Counted from the first letter of the stretch, positions 7,128-17,164 are shown. The stretch is DNA of 64,000 bases from HGM11412 sp045536025 (GCA_045536025.1 JAZSMT010000010.1:1-64000); one strand, 5' to 3'. Made by a program: numbers and translations. Notes: generated by a model not told the origin, from the sequence alone.

Positions 7128-7916
7128 ATGAGTGAATTTGATTACGTAAAAATGTTAGAAATACCCGTTAATTCTTGCGACGTGGTAGTAAAGCCGGTTA
7201 AAAAGAGAAAAAAAGACGTTAAAAAACAGGTTATTGAAAAGGTTAACGGCGAAGCTGTGGCCGAAAGTTTAGAAAATAGCTCGGTTACGATTTCAAAAAA
7301 CGCTACTAAAAAGTCTAAAAAGCTTAATAATAAAGTGGATGGCGTTAAGGCTGAAAAACTTAAAAGTAAGCAGAAAAAACAAAAACCCGTTTACGACGGC
7401 GACGATAGCGTTCAAATAAAAAATAGCGGTTTTGATATCGTATCAGTTCAAGTAGTTGCAATCTTCGTTTTAATAGTAGGAATAATTCTTACCAACATTT
7501 TTTGGGAGGACAGCGGTATCAACAACCTAATGCGCACGGTGTTTAAAGAAGAGGCTACGGTGTCAGACGTATCGTACACCTCGTTTACTGCAAATCTTCC
7601 CTCTAAAACGGATGACGTTGCTTTGGAAAACGGCGTAATGACGGTTAGCGCAGGTAGCGTTTATTCGCCTTGCGACGGCGTAGTTAAAAGCGTAGCTGAG
7701 GCAGACGGCGTATACACCGTTACCATAAAACATAGCGAGTCTTTCTCGACGGTGGTAAGCGGACTTGAGGACGTTTACGTTGCCGTTAACGAAAAAGTTT
7801 ACTCAAATATCCCTCTTGGTTATTCTGAGGGAGAAAGCTCGGTTAGTATGTTCGACGGCGACGCAATTCTTACCGCTTACGTTTTATCTGATAGTCAAAT
7901 CGTATGGCTGGGTTAA
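7128..7916 (+). CDS. spoIVFA: SpoIVFA-like membrane protein with degenerate M23 domain
   Basis: In sporulating Bacillus, SpoIVFA holds and inhibits the protease SpoIVFB in the outer forespore membrane. This 262-residue protein has a very Lys-rich cytoplasmic N-terminus (about 1-95), one transmembrane helix (VVAIFVLIVGIILTNIFW, about 110-127) and a LytM/M23-like extracytoplasmic domain. That domain includes GSVYSPCDGVVKSV and ends in a VAVNEKVYSNIPLGYSEG-like strand pair, but lacks the zinc-binding His residues, as expected for SpoIVFA. Start at 7128 because of AAAGGAGAG at 7110-7118; 21 codons of upstream open frame have no such signal. It overlaps the protease gene by 13 nt. Identification rests mainly on architecture and neighbour. 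Confidence 0.8.
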   Translation: MSEFDYVKMLEIPVNSCDVVVKPVKKRKKDVKKQVIEKVNGEAVAESLENSSVTISKNATKKSKKLNNKVDGVKAEKLKSKQKKQKPVYDGDDSVQIKNSGFDIVSVQVVAIFVLIVGIILTNIFWEDSGINNLMRTVFKEEATVSDVSYTSFTANLPSKTDDVALENGVMTVSAGSVYSPCDGVVKSVAEADGVYTVTIKHSESFSTVVSGLEDVYVAVNEKVYSNIPLGYSEGESSVSMFDGDAILTAYVLSDSQIVWLG

Positions 7917-8755
7917 AATTTTCAATTCATCCCTTATTTTTGGTATTCGGAATATACTTTGCCTTTACGGGCAAAGTATTTTCTTTTATAATTTACACCT
8001 TATCAGCCGTAATACACGAGATTGGCCATTTTATGCAGTCGGAAAAATTAGGTTACGGTCTTAAAAAAATCGTGCTTATGCCGTACGGCGCTTTAATAAA
8101 AGGGGATTTAGAGGGCGTTAGATATAAAGACGAGTGCTTAATCTCACTAGCAGGTCCTTTATATAATTTCGTTATCGCCGTGTTTTGCGTGGCGTTTTGG
8201 TGGCTTATTCCAGACATTTATCCCTATACCGATTTAATAGTTACGGCTAATTTATCACTTGCGCTTATAAATCTTATTCCCTGCTATCCGCTTGACGGCG
8301 GTAGGTTTTTGCTTGCCACTTTATCGCTGTTTTTGCCAAGGAAAACTGCTAAAAACATAGTAAAAATACTAGGTTTTTCGTTTGCGCTAATACTGCTATC
8401 ATTATTTGTTTATTCCATTTTTACTAGTATTAACGTTACGCTACTATTTTTCTCGCTTTTTATGCTAGTAGGCGTTTTCGGGTGGTCGAAAGAAAGTGAA
8501 TATATTAAAATTTATCAAAATTTAAGCTATAAAAAATCCGCCCGACCACGGGCGGTTAAAAGGCTAATTGTTGGAGGAGAAACCGAGCTTAGAAAACTTT
8601 ATCGAATAATAAACGGCGAATATTATTATGAAATTGCCGTTGAAACGAAAGATAATAAAATAGTTTTAGAAGGGGATAAACTTTATAAGATTTTATCTAT
8701 ATATCCGCCTTATCAAACGCTTGAAGAGATTATTAAAAGTGAAAAATTTTATTAA
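7904..8755 (+). CDS. spoIVFB: SpoIVFB-like intramembrane metalloprotease (site-2 protease, M50)
   Basis: Zinc protease that cuts inside or near membranes; the Bacillus enzyme activates pro-sigma-K in the mother cell. The 283-residue protein has the HEIGH metal-binding motif at about residues 40-44 and the second motif NLIPCYPLDGGR at about 126-137, within a bundle of hydrophobic helices. A cytoplasmic C-terminal domain of about 80 residues follows. The start overlaps the spoIVFA gene and lacks an own Shine-Dalgarno, so translation is presumably coupled. A GC-rich hairpin (8538-8555) lies within the coding sequence just after the last helix. The sigma-K precursor gene is not in this window. 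Confidence 0.9.
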   Translation: MAGLKFSIHPLFLVFGIYFAFTGKVFSFIIYTLSAVIHEIGHFMQSEKLGYGLKKIVLMPYGALIKGDLEGVRYKDECLISLAGPLYNFVIAVFCVAFWWLIPDIYPYTDLIVTANLSLALINLIPCYPLDGGRFLLATLSLFLPRKTAKNIVKILGFSFALILLSLFVYSIFTSINVTLLFFSLFMLVGVFGWSKESEYIKIYQNLSYKKSARPRAVKRLIVGGETELRKLYRIINGEYYYEIAVETKDNKIVLEGDKLYKILSIYPPYQTLEEIIKSEKFY

Positions 8756-8785
8756 AAAAGAGAGTTTTTATAAACCCTCTTTTTG
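8754..8785. terminator. Bidirectional terminator
   Basis: Imperfect stem AAAAAGAGAGTTT/AAACCCTCTTTTT with a TTAT loop between two convergent genes; one mismatch in the stem. Confidence 0.65.
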
Positions 8786-9724
8786 TTAGTTATTAACGCT
8801 TGCCGATTTAAGCGAAAATTTTAAATATCCTATATCGCCCGTTATGCGTGTATACGTTTCAATAAGTCTATGCCTGTGCGTTTGATGGTCGGTAGCGTAG
8901 TAAGCTTCGATAGAGCTTCCTGAGAAGGTGTCGTTTATTGAAATGCCTATGCGTACGCAATTAACCTTAGCATCGGTGGGTTGAACACCGTTGAGTGCGT
9001 AATTATCTAAGCTTTTTACGTCAAGTTTTTCGCCCGATATACCTGCGCGGTAGGCCATATCGTGAGTTTTTCTTGAAAGAACGTCAATCGTTTTAAAGGA
9101 TTGCGAAAAAGAAGCGTCAATATTAAAGAGCCTGCCGTAAAGTAACATTAAGTCGTTATCGACGAAAGCGCTTTCGTTATATTTATCAAAGGGAAAGCTT
9201 ACCGTCGCTTTATTATCACTTCCTACAAATTCGGTAAGGGTGCAGTTTGCGGTGCTACCTTGATAGGTTATTTGGTAATTATACGCGTATCCACTAAGCT
9301 CGCTTGAATATTCCTTTACACTTTTGATGGGCGAAAGGTCTTTTGAAAACTCCGTCGTCGTTTTAAAGGTATCGATAAACTCTTTAGTTTCTTTAGGTGT
9401 TACGTAACTACCTTTAAGATTAAGCTCGGTAACGTATTCGTAGCGGTCGTTCGCCCCGGTAATCGTTTTAAGCGTAGTGGTGTATACGCCCTCGGTAACT
9501 TCGATACTATAACCGTCGAGTTTTAGCTCGGTGCTGTTTGAGGGGGTTGTGTGCGCAACCGATACGTCATACGTCAACTTTTCAACGAAGCCGTTGGGGA
9601 AAGAGGTCGCGTCCTCAAACCAGAAATATCCGTCAGTTGACAAGGTTGTTTTATTACAAGCAGTCAGCGCAAGCGTAAATATAGCAAGCGCCGTAGCGGT
9701 TAAAAGTTTTAAAAAGCCTTTCAT
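8786..9724 (-). CDS. Putative lipoprotein of unknown function
   Basis: A 312-residue protein with a classical lipoprotein signal: Lys at position 2, a hydrophobic stretch and the lipobox LTAC with Cys at about residue 23. The mature part is soluble, rich in Thr, Ser and Tyr, with no recognised catalytic motif. It should be anchored on the outer face of the cytoplasmic membrane. No ribosome-binding site precedes the ATG, and the -10 box lies 9 nt upstream (see promoter), implying a nearly leaderless mRNA. It is convergent with spoIVFB and divergent from addB. Confidence 0.8.
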   Translation of the reverse strand: MKGFLKLLTATALAIFTLALTACNKTTLSTDGYFWFEDATSFPNGFVEKLTYDVSVAHTTPSNSTELKLDGYSIEVTEGVYTTTLKTITGANDRYEYVTELNLKGSYVTPKETKEFIDTFKTTTEFSKDLSPIKSVKEYSSELSGYAYNYQITYQGSTANCTLTEFVGSDNKATVSFPFDKYNESAFVDNDLMLLYGRLFNIDASFSQSFKTIDVLSRKTHDMAYRAGISGEKLDVKSLDNYALNGVQPTDAKVNCVRIGISINDTFSGSSIEAYYATDHQTHRHRLIETYTRITGDIGYLKFSLKSASVNN

Positions 9725-9733
9725 AGTGTATAT

Positions 9734-9762
9734 ATTTTACCACAAATTTTCAAATATGTAAA
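9734..9762 (-). promoter_or_regulatory. Promoter of the lipoprotein gene placed for a near-leaderless mRNA
   Basis: On the minus strand TTTACA (9757-9762), a 17-bp spacer and TAAAAT (9734-9739), then 9 nt to the ATG. The predicted leader is about 2-3 nt and there is no Shine-Dalgarno. Confidence 0.5.
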
Positions 9763-9870
9763 AACAAATGTGTGAAAGATATATAAAATATCTTCAAAAC
9801 TTATAAAAATTATGATAAAATATATCTAATTGTCAGGCGTATGGCAAAAATTAAAGGGTAAAATGCTTAA

Positions 9871-12800
9871 ATGAACGTTTATCTTTGCGACACTACTTCA
9901 AAAATAGTGTCTACCACCGCAAGCGTGGTTAAAAAATTAATAGATGGCGGTAAATCTTGCGTGGTATTTTCGGAAGATAAAATCACGCTGTCACTCGAAC
10001 TTGAAATCGCTTCCCGTTTAGGCGGAGGCTTTTTCGACGTTGACGTTATAACCTTTAAAAGATACGTGTCTTCTAAAAACACTCTTGCTAAGGTAATATC
10101 AAAAGAAAGCTCGGTTATGCTTATAAGGAAAATTATAGCAGACCTCAAAACAAAACTCGTTTGTTTTGGAAATTCCGTTAACACTCCGAATATGGCAGTC
10201 GTTTTATACGAGCTTATATCTCAGCTTGAAAGCGCCAAGATTACGCCTAGCGATTTAAAAACTCTTATTGATAAAGACTCGGGCGTTTCGCTTGCGCTAC
10301 TTGGTAAAATTAAAGACGTGTATACGGTATATAACCGTTACGACGAGGAGATTAAAAAGCTTAATTTATACGACAGTAACGAATACCTTTCGCTTATGCC
10401 AAGCCTTTGCAGAGAGGATAAAAACCTTAAAAATACCGCCGTTATAATTTCCGGCTTTCAGTCGGTAACTCGCCAAAGGTTTGACGTGTTCAAGGCGCTT
10501 TACGATTGCTGTCAAAGCTTTCACGCGGTAATTCCGCACGATGAAAACTGCCCTGTTTATACGGGTGAAACTTATCAAAGGCTTTTAGATATTTCAGGTA
10601 GCGCAAAAGTTCACAACGAGTGTGGCAACCTGCCGATTGAGGCGGAGTTTATTAAAAAGAATTTCTATAATCCCAAAGTTTTTAGCGAGGATTTTAAACC
10701 GCTACTATCTAATAACGTAACCCTTTTTGAGGCAAGCGATAATTTAAGCGAGGCAGAGTATATTGCAAAAGATATCCTTTCAGAGGTTAAAAAGGGTTTG
10801 CGATTTAAAGATATTTCAATCGCGGTTGGTAATTTAGCTGAAAGCCTGCCGTATATAACTAAGGCGCTTGGCGATTATAAAATTCCGTATTACGTGGAAA
10901 CGACCACTCAACTTTCAGAGCATCCTATATGCGACTTTATCGTTGCCGTATTAGATTTTCAAAGAAAGGGGCTATCAAACAAAGATTTTATCAAGGTTAT
11001 AAACTCCAGCCTTTTTTATCCCGACAAGCAAGAGGCGGACAAGCTTAAAAATCTCGTATACAAACGTATGATTAACCGAAAGGGTTTTAAAGAACCCTTT
11101 GATTTTGGGTGCGATGAAAACGTCACTTTCGAAAAGTACAGAGAAAAGCTTATTAAATTTACTGATAAACTCTCAAAATCTACCACCGTTTTCGACTATG
11201 CAACCGCGGTAAAGGAGATGCTTTACGAGTGTGAAATAGCTAAAAATTTAGACCTTTTAGCTAAGAGGCTTAAAGACATAGGCGAGCCTACTTTGGCTGA
11301 TATTAGCGACAGGGTTTTCGAAAAAACCATTTCCGTTCTTGACGAAATGATTTCGGTAATGGGCTCGTCTAAAATATCTGCTCTCGATTTTAAAAACGTA
11401 TTTTTAAGCGGTGCAACGGGCACGAAAATAAGTTCTATTCCTATACTTTTTGACGCCGTTTATATCGGCGAGTGTAAAGACGTTAAGATAAAAAGCGCCG
11501 AAATATTATACGCTATGGGGCTATCGGGCGACGTTCCCTTTTGTAAAAGCGACACCTCTATTTTGTCTGACGGCGACTTAAGCGTTTTAGACGGTTTTAA
11601 CGTTATAATCGAGCCTAAAATAAAAGCGGTTAATAAGCGCGAGCGTGAAAACGTTTTAATTACCCTTTGTTCGTTCAATAAAAAGTTAAAACTTTCCTAT
11701 TCGGTTAGCGACGGCAAGGGCGGTACGCATTATAAGTCGGACGCGCTCAAATATTTAATTTCAGCCTTTGGGTTAAAACCTTTATCGAACGTTAGAAAGG
11801 GTTACGCGCTCGGCACTTCTAACTATATAGAAAACGAGGCACGTGCGTTTGCAAACGAGAACACTTCTCTTATAGAAATTGCTAAACTGTATCAAGACTA
11901 TAAAAACGGCGATAGGGTTACTGCTGATAAAGTTGCCTCTTTTTATAAGGCTACTGAAATTCTTAGCTTAGATAATTTAAAGCAAAAAGCCGACGAGCTT
12001 TTGAAAGAGAAATCACCCGATAGATACGTTAACGAGGGGGATAATCTCAGCATAAAAGGTGGCGAAATTAGCGCTAGCGTGTTAGAGAGTTATTTTAGTT
12101 GTCCGTATAAAAACTACGCGTCTAACGTTTTAAAGCTTAAGGAAACGGAAAGCTCGGAAATTCGCGTAAACGAAACGGGTACGCTACTTCACACCGTTCA
12201 AGAAAACTACGTTAAAAATATAGATAAAGTTTGCGATAAAATTTCAAGCGACAAGCTAGTTGAAGAAATTTTTGAGCAAATTATTAGCGACGATAATTAT
12301 AAAAAATATCTCAATTCCTCTAAACTTCAATACACCCTATCAAGGCTACAAACTGAGTGCAAAAGGGTGTGCTTTAGCGTGTATAAATCGCTTAAAAACT
12401 CTAACTTTACCCCGAAATATTTTGAAAAACGATTTGGAAACGGGCAAGACGTGCCCGCAATTAAATTAAGCGCGAAAAGCGGAGAAATTTCTGTAAAGGG
12501 CGTGGTTGATAGAGTTGACGAATACGGCGATTACGTTAGAATAATAGACTATAAATCGGGCAGAATTTCATCAAGCGAGGAAAGCTTTTATACCGGCAAT
12601 AAACTTCAACTGTATCTTTATATGAACGCCTTTACAATAGGGGGTAAAAAACCGGCAGGTGCATACTATTACCCCGTAAAAGACGGATATTCTGAAACGG
12701 AAGAAACGTACACTATGCGCGGGAAAACGGTAGATAGCAGTGAAATTATATCGGCAACCGATATAAATATTGAGCAAGATAGGCGTTCGCAAATAGTAAG

Positions 12801-13110
12801 CATAGCGCTCGGTAAAGACGGTAAGCCCTATAAAAATTCAGCCGTTTTATCAGAAGAAGATATGCAAAAATACCTTAAATACTCAATTAAAGTTTCTGAA
12901 ACCTGCATTGATGAAATTCGCACGGGCTATTGCACGCCGTCGCCATATGAGAGCGCGTGCAACTATTGCGCATACGGCGGTATGTGTGGATTTTCAAGTG
13001 GCGAGGGAGGGCTTTATAGAAAGGTTAATAACGTTACGAAAACAACCGTAATACAAGCAGTTGATGAGTGTGAAAAACTAGGCAATAAGGCGGAAAACGA
13101 CAATGGATAA
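9871..13110 (+). CDS. addB: ATP-dependent helicase/nuclease subunit B
   Basis: Partner of AddA in the complex that resects double-strand breaks and reads Chi. The 1079-residue length fits AddB. The C-terminal PD-(D/E)xK nuclease is visible as GVVDRVDEYGDYVRIIDYKSG (positions about 878-898). The iron-sulphur cluster cysteines are present: one in SYFSCPYKNYA and the others in the ACNYCAYGGMCGF tail. The N-terminus has no canonical Walker A (no GxGKT) where the Bacillus protein has one. ATG at 9871 follows AAAGGG at 9853-9858. A three-codon ORF (ATG CTT AAA TGA at 9863) lies between that site and the start, overlapping it as ATGA. Operon with addA, which overlaps by 8 nt. Confidence 0.93.
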   Translation: MNVYLCDTTSKIVSTTASVVKKLIDGGKSCVVFSEDKITLSLELEIASRLGGGFFDVDVITFKRYVSSKNTLAKVISKESSVMLIRKIIADLKTKLVCFGNSVNTPNMAVVLYELISQLESAKITPSDLKTLIDKDSGVSLALLGKIKDVYTVYNRYDEEIKKLNLYDSNEYLSLMPSLCREDKNLKNTAVIISGFQSVTRQRFDVFKALYDCCQSFHAVIPHDENCPVYTGETYQRLLDISGSAKVHNECGNLPIEAEFIKKNFYNPKVFSEDFKPLLSNNVTLFEASDNLSEAEYIAKDILSEVKKGLRFKDISIAVGNLAESLPYITKALGDYKIPYYVETTTQLSEHPICDFIVAVLDFQRKGLSNKDFIKVINSSLFYPDKQEADKLKNLVYKRMINRKGFKEPFDFGCDENVTFEKYREKLIKFTDKLSKSTTVFDYATAVKEMLYECEIAKNLDLLAKRLKDIGEPTLADISDRVFEKTISVLDEMISVMGSSKISALDFKNVFLSGATGTKISSIPILFDAVYIGECKDVKIKSAEILYAMGLSGDVPFCKSDTSILSDGDLSVLDGFNVIIEPKIKAVNKRERENVLITLCSFNKKLKLSYSVSDGKGGTHYKSDALKYLISAFGLKPLSNVRKGYALGTSNYIENEARAFANENTSLIEIAKLYQDYKNGDRVTADKVASFYKATEILSLDNLKQKADELLKEKSPDRYVNEGDNLSIKGGEISASVLESYFSCPYKNYASNVLKLKETESSEIRVNETGTLLHTVQENYVKNIDKVCDKISSDKLVEEIFEQIISDDNYKKYLNSSKLQYTLSRLQTECKRVCFSVYKSLKNSNFTPKYFEKRFGNGQDVPAIKLSAKSGEISVKGVVDRVDEYGDYVRIIDYKSGRISSSEESFYTGNKLQLYLYMNAFTIGGKKPAGAYYYPVKDGYSETEETYTMRGKTVDSSEIISATDINIEQDRRSQIVSIALGKDGKPYKNSAVLSEEDMQKYLKYSIKVSETCIDEIRTGYCTPSPYESACNYCAYGGMCGFSSGEGGLYRKVNNVTKTTVIQAVDECEKLGNKAENDNG

Positions 13111-16100
13111 GAAAAATAATTTAACGCCCATGCAACAAAAGGCGATAATGCACGGCATTGGTAACGCACTCGTTTCGGCATCGGCTGGCTCGGGTAAAAC
13201 CTTCGTTGTAATAGAGAGGATTATCCGTTTAATAATTGAAGAGGGCGTTAAGGTTGACGAGATTTTAGCCGTTACCTTTACCAAGCTTGCCGCGCAGGAG
13301 ATGAAAGATAAGTTAAAGCTCGCGCTCACTAAAAAATACCTTTCAACAGGCGAGGAAAGGCTCAAGGAGGAGCTTGAGCAGATAAACGGTTCGGATATAT
13401 CCACGATACACTCTTTTTGTTCAAAGCTAATAAAAAAATATTTCTATCTATTAGGTGTTGATTATTCAAGTAGAGTTGTAGACGAAAGTGAGAAAAAGCG
13501 CCTTGAAGAAAGGGCGGTTAACGATTTGTTCGAACGACTTTACGACCTTCAAGACGAAAACTTTTTAACTCTTATCCCCGCATTTTCGTCAGGCAGGACG
13601 GATAAGGGCTTAAAATCAACCGTTAAAGAACTTTACGATTACTGCCAAAACGAGGGTAGTATTGATAAAGTGGAACTAAAAACGCTTAACACCTATCACG
13701 GCGTTTTTGACCTGCTTAACATCGAGTTCAGCGAGGAAATTAAAAGCGTAGCTTTAAATTACAAGCTTAAATTTGAAGAGCTAGAAGATTTATTTATTGA
13801 CGACGCTTTACGCAAAAATTATTCTAAAAATCTTAAAGAAATTTGTAACGGACTTATAAGTGCGAGCGATTATTTTGATTATTTTGAAAGGTTAAACGGC
13901 GTAAGCTTTTCATTACCGCTTGGAAAAAGCAAGCAGGTTGAAGAGCAAGCGCTACTCAAAAGCGCGGTTGAAGAATTTAGAGGGTGGATAAAAGATTTGT
14001 CAGCCGTGTTTAGCGTGCCTCTTAACGAGCAGGAGGCTAAGGTAAAATCAAGCGAGAAAACGGTTAAAAATCTTTTTAACCTTGCAAAGCTGTACGGCGA
14101 AGAGTACGAAAGGGTAAAAAGCGAGGAAAACGCCGTTGATTTTAACGACCTTGAAAAGCTCACTCTTAAGCTTTTACTTAATGAAGAAGTTAGAGAAGAA
14201 GTTCAAAAAACATACAAATATATTTTCGTTGACGAATATCAAGACGTAAACGCCGTTCAAGAGGAAATTATAACTTTAATTTCTAATCAAAACGCCTTTT
14301 TCGTTGGAGATAGCAAACAAAGTATTTACGCCTTTAGAGGTTGTAACCCCACGTATTTTAAAAACAAGTACGACCGCTTTATGGGTGGAGAGGGAACGGC
14401 TATATCGCTAGATAATAATTTTAGAAGCGCGAAAAAGGTCATAAACGCCGTAAACGGTATCTTTTCGCCCGTAATGCGCGAAGAGTTTGGCGGAACGGAC
14501 TATCGTAAAAATCCTATGATATACGGTGGCGGTTACGGCGAATTTGAGGGAAGTGCTTATATCCATCATATTTTAAAAGAAGAAAATGCTGAAAAAGAGT
14601 TGCCAAAACGCGGAATATATTCGGTTAAAAACTCAACCGAAAATAAAAAAAGCAAAGAGCTTTCAGCCGAGGCAAAGCTGGTAATAAAACTCGTTGGCGA
14701 CGCCCTTTCAAAACCCTTTTTCGACGTTAAAGAAAAAGATCCGTTAAAACAAAACAAGAAGGTTAGTTTTGGCGATATTTGTATACTGCTACGTTCGGTG
14801 GGTGCAGGCTCTAGGCTTGCCGACGAGATAGTTTCGGGACTAACTGAGCTTGGAGTGCCGGTATCGTCAAGCGTAAAAACTTCCATCGCTAATTACCCTG
14901 AAATTAAGGTGCTTGTGAACGTTATATCACTACTTTGTTGCGCCGAGCGCGACGTTCCCCTTGCTTCGTGTATGCTTAATTTGTTTAGCTTTAGCGAAAA
15001 TGAACTTGCAAATATTAGAATTTTGGGTGGAGCAAGCTCAAAGCTTAGCTTTTACGAGTGTGTTAAAACGGTTTCTAAATCTCAGACTGACCTTGGCGAA
15101 AAAACGGCAAATTTTGTAAAGTGGCTTAATGATAAACGCCTTATAGCCGAGTTTTTGAGTGTGGACGAGGTGTTAACTACAATTATAAAAGAAACGGGAT
15201 ATCTTGCAAAAATAATGGCGTCACCGTACGGCAGTCAGCGCGCAAAAAGAATAGATAGATTTTTAAGTGAAAGCGTTCAAAACGGCAAAAAACTAAAGAT
15301 TTCAGAGTTTGAAAGCCTCGTTGAAGACGTGCTTGAGGAGTTGACCGTTTCAGAATCTTCCGGCGAGGATACGGTTAAGGTTATGACTATGCACGCCTCT
15401 AAGGGGTTAGAGTTCCCCGTCGTTATAGTGGCAGGCACGTCAAAGGCGTTTAACACTGCCGATAGAAGAGGCAACGTTATATCTTCAAGAGATTACGGCA
15501 TTGCAGTTAAAAGTTACGTAGAAGACAATATGACGGTTAGTGAAAACGCCGTTCGCGCCCTTATCAAGCATAGGCAAAAAGCTCAGTCTGCGGTAGAGGA
15601 GCTAAGGCTTTTCTACGTAGCGCTTACGCGTGCGAAATGCCACCTTCACGTCGTTGTAAACGGCAAAGATTTAGAGGGAGGGAAAAGCGTTTTTGATATA
15701 AACCGCATGAGCGACTTTTTATATTCTTCTCAAGCACCCGTGATTACTTACCAGCCTACCGAAATTTACCTTGACGGCGTTTTAGATGGAACTACCGTAG
15801 CGGGTGTTCCGTCGGGCGAAGATTTTGCAAGTGAGATTGCAAAAAACCTATCGTATGAATATCCCTTTGAAAGCGAGATATCAATTCCCGTTAAAAGCTC
15901 GGTATCCGACGTTAACAAATCGGGCGACGAGTATTATAAAAGAACCGACCTTTTCGGCAGTTCAAGTAGCGAAACGGGAACGGCTTACCATAGATTTTTC
16001 GAGCTTATTGATTTTTATAATTATTCTGCGCAAAAAGACCTCGATAGCTTTGTAAAGCTCAATCTTATGAGCGAAAGCCAAAAACAGCTTATTGACGTAG

Positions 16101-16447
16101 ATAAAGTCGATAGGGTTTTAAAACTTAAAATTTTTAAAGATATTAAGGATTGCGCTTTGTATAGAGAGCGCAAGTTCTGCCAGCTCGTTCCTGCAAAAAT
16201 GCTTTTAAATAAAAACGTTGATGGTGAGGTTTTAATTCAAGGAATACTTGACCTCGTTGCTATAAAAGGGGACGAGGCGGTTCTTATTGATTATAAAATT
16301 TCTACGATAGAAAGCGATAACGACCTCAAAAATGCGTATAAAACTCAGCTTGAACTCTACGCTTACGCGCTTGAAAAAATACTTGGCGTTAAGGTGAAGG
16401 AAAAGTTTATTATAAACGTTTTAAAGGAAAACGTTATATCGGTATAG
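13103..16447 (+). CDS. addA: ATP-dependent helicase/nuclease subunit A
   Basis: UvrD/Rep-type 3'-5' helicase plus nuclease of the AddAB complex. The 1114-residue protein carries Walker A SASAGSGKTFVV at about residue 29. Other helicase motifs include FVDEYQDVN (DExx box), GDSKQSIYAFRG and MTMHASKGLEFPVVIVAG. The C-terminal nuclease core is GILDLVAIKGDEAVLIDYK followed by the QLELYAYAL helix, near residues 1050-1100. Its ATG lies within the last codons of addB, so translation is coupled. It is somewhat shorter than the Bacillus protein (about 1230), mostly in linkers. Both nuclease active sites (AddA and AddB) look intact. Confidence 0.95.
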   Translation: MDKKNNLTPMQQKAIMHGIGNALVSASAGSGKTFVVIERIIRLIIEEGVKVDEILAVTFTKLAAQEMKDKLKLALTKKYLSTGEERLKEELEQINGSDISTIHSFCSKLIKKYFYLLGVDYSSRVVDESEKKRLEERAVNDLFERLYDLQDENFLTLIPAFSSGRTDKGLKSTVKELYDYCQNEGSIDKVELKTLNTYHGVFDLLNIEFSEEIKSVALNYKLKFEELEDLFIDDALRKNYSKNLKEICNGLISASDYFDYFERLNGVSFSLPLGKSKQVEEQALLKSAVEEFRGWIKDLSAVFSVPLNEQEAKVKSSEKTVKNLFNLAKLYGEEYERVKSEENAVDFNDLEKLTLKLLLNEEVREEVQKTYKYIFVDEYQDVNAVQEEIITLISNQNAFFVGDSKQSIYAFRGCNPTYFKNKYDRFMGGEGTAISLDNNFRSAKKVINAVNGIFSPVMREEFGGTDYRKNPMIYGGGYGEFEGSAYIHHILKEENAEKELPKRGIYSVKNSTENKKSKELSAEAKLVIKLVGDALSKPFFDVKEKDPLKQNKKVSFGDICILLRSVGAGSRLADEIVSGLTELGVPVSSSVKTSIANYPEIKVLVNVISLLCCAERDVPLASCMLNLFSFSENELANIRILGGASSKLSFYECVKTVSKSQTDLGEKTANFVKWLNDKRLIAEFLSVDEVLTTIIKETGYLAKIMASPYGSQRAKRIDRFLSESVQNGKKLKISEFESLVEDVLEELTVSESSGEDTVKVMTMHASKGLEFPVVIVAGTSKAFNTADRRGNVISSRDYGIAVKSYVEDNMTVSENAVRALIKHRQKAQSAVEELRLFYVALTRAKCHLHVVVNGKDLEGGKSVFDINRMSDFLYSSQAPVITYQPTEIYLDGVLDGTTVAGVPSGEDFASEIAKNLSYEYPFESEISIPVKSSVSDVNKSGDEYYKRTDLFGSSSSETGTAYHRFFELIDFYNYSAQKDLDSFVKLNLMSESQKQLIDVDKVDRVLKLKIFKDIKDCALYRERKFCQLVPAKMLLNKNVDGEVLIQGILDLVAIKGDEAVLIDYKISTIESDNDLKNAYKTQLELYAYALEKILGVKVKEKFIINVLKENVISV

Positions 16448-16497
16448 TTTAATAACTTTCAGGCAATAATCTTTTTTGTAAAAAAGGAGGTTAAATT

Positions 16498-17157
16498 ATG
16501 CTTGAAAGTATAAAATTTGCCGTGGGGTTTTTATCGAGTGAGATTGGCGTTTACGCCTCGCTTGCGGTAGTTGCATTAACGCTGTCGTTCGTGCTTATAT
16601 TTTTAATTGAAATTACCGTTTGTTTGTTTTCGCAAAGAAAAAGAGATACCGTTTATTATTTTTGCTATAACTTATTAAACGTAGTCGTAACGGCGTACTT
16701 TGCCGTTGAAGATTATTTTGGAAAGAAACTTTTATTTGAAACGCCTAAAAGCGTGTATACCGTAATGACGGTAATAATTGCGCTAGCTATTATTTTTTAT
16801 ATGCTGGTGTGCTCGATTGCAAGGCGTGATAAAGGTAAAAAAGCCCCTGAAAAAGCCTCGGTTTTTTCAGAAAAAGAAAGCGGTGAAAAAACGGAGGTTT
16901 CTACCGTTAAACTAAGGCCGTACGAGCATTATTTTAAAGGCGAAATTTATACCGGATATTTAGACGTTTCGCACGTAAAAAGTTTGATATGCGAGCTCAA
17001 ACAAAAAAATTTATCTGAAAACGACTACAGCCAAATAGAGGAGCTTGAGCTTTACCTTATGAACTTTATCTCTCGTCAACCGACTGACGGCGAGAGGGCG
17101 GTACTATCTGAAAAGCTTTCAATGTTGATTAAAAAAATCGCGTTTTACGCGAGTTAG
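16498..17157 (+). CDS. Membrane protein of unknown function
   Basis: 219 residues. Three hydrophobic helices lie in the first 120 residues (about 18-45, 55-78, 88-112), followed by a basic RRDKGKK stretch and a soluble, charged C-terminal domain of about 100 residues that ends in leucine-rich helices. No recognised motif. AAAGGAGG precedes the ATG at the right distance. It lies 50 nt after addA and 7 nt before an exonuclease gene, so it may share their transcript, but nothing links it to DNA repair directly. Confidence 0.75.
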   Translation: MLESIKFAVGFLSSEIGVYASLAVVALTLSFVLIFLIEITVCLFSQRKRDTVYYFCYNLLNVVVTAYFAVEDYFGKKLLFETPKSVYTVMTVIIALAIIFYMLVCSIARRDKGKKAPEKASVFSEKESGEKTEVSTVKLRPYEHYFKGEIYTGYLDVSHVKSLICELKQKNLSENDYSQIEELELYLMNFISRQPTDGERAVLSEKLSMLIKKIAFYAS

Positions 17158-17164
17158 GATAATT

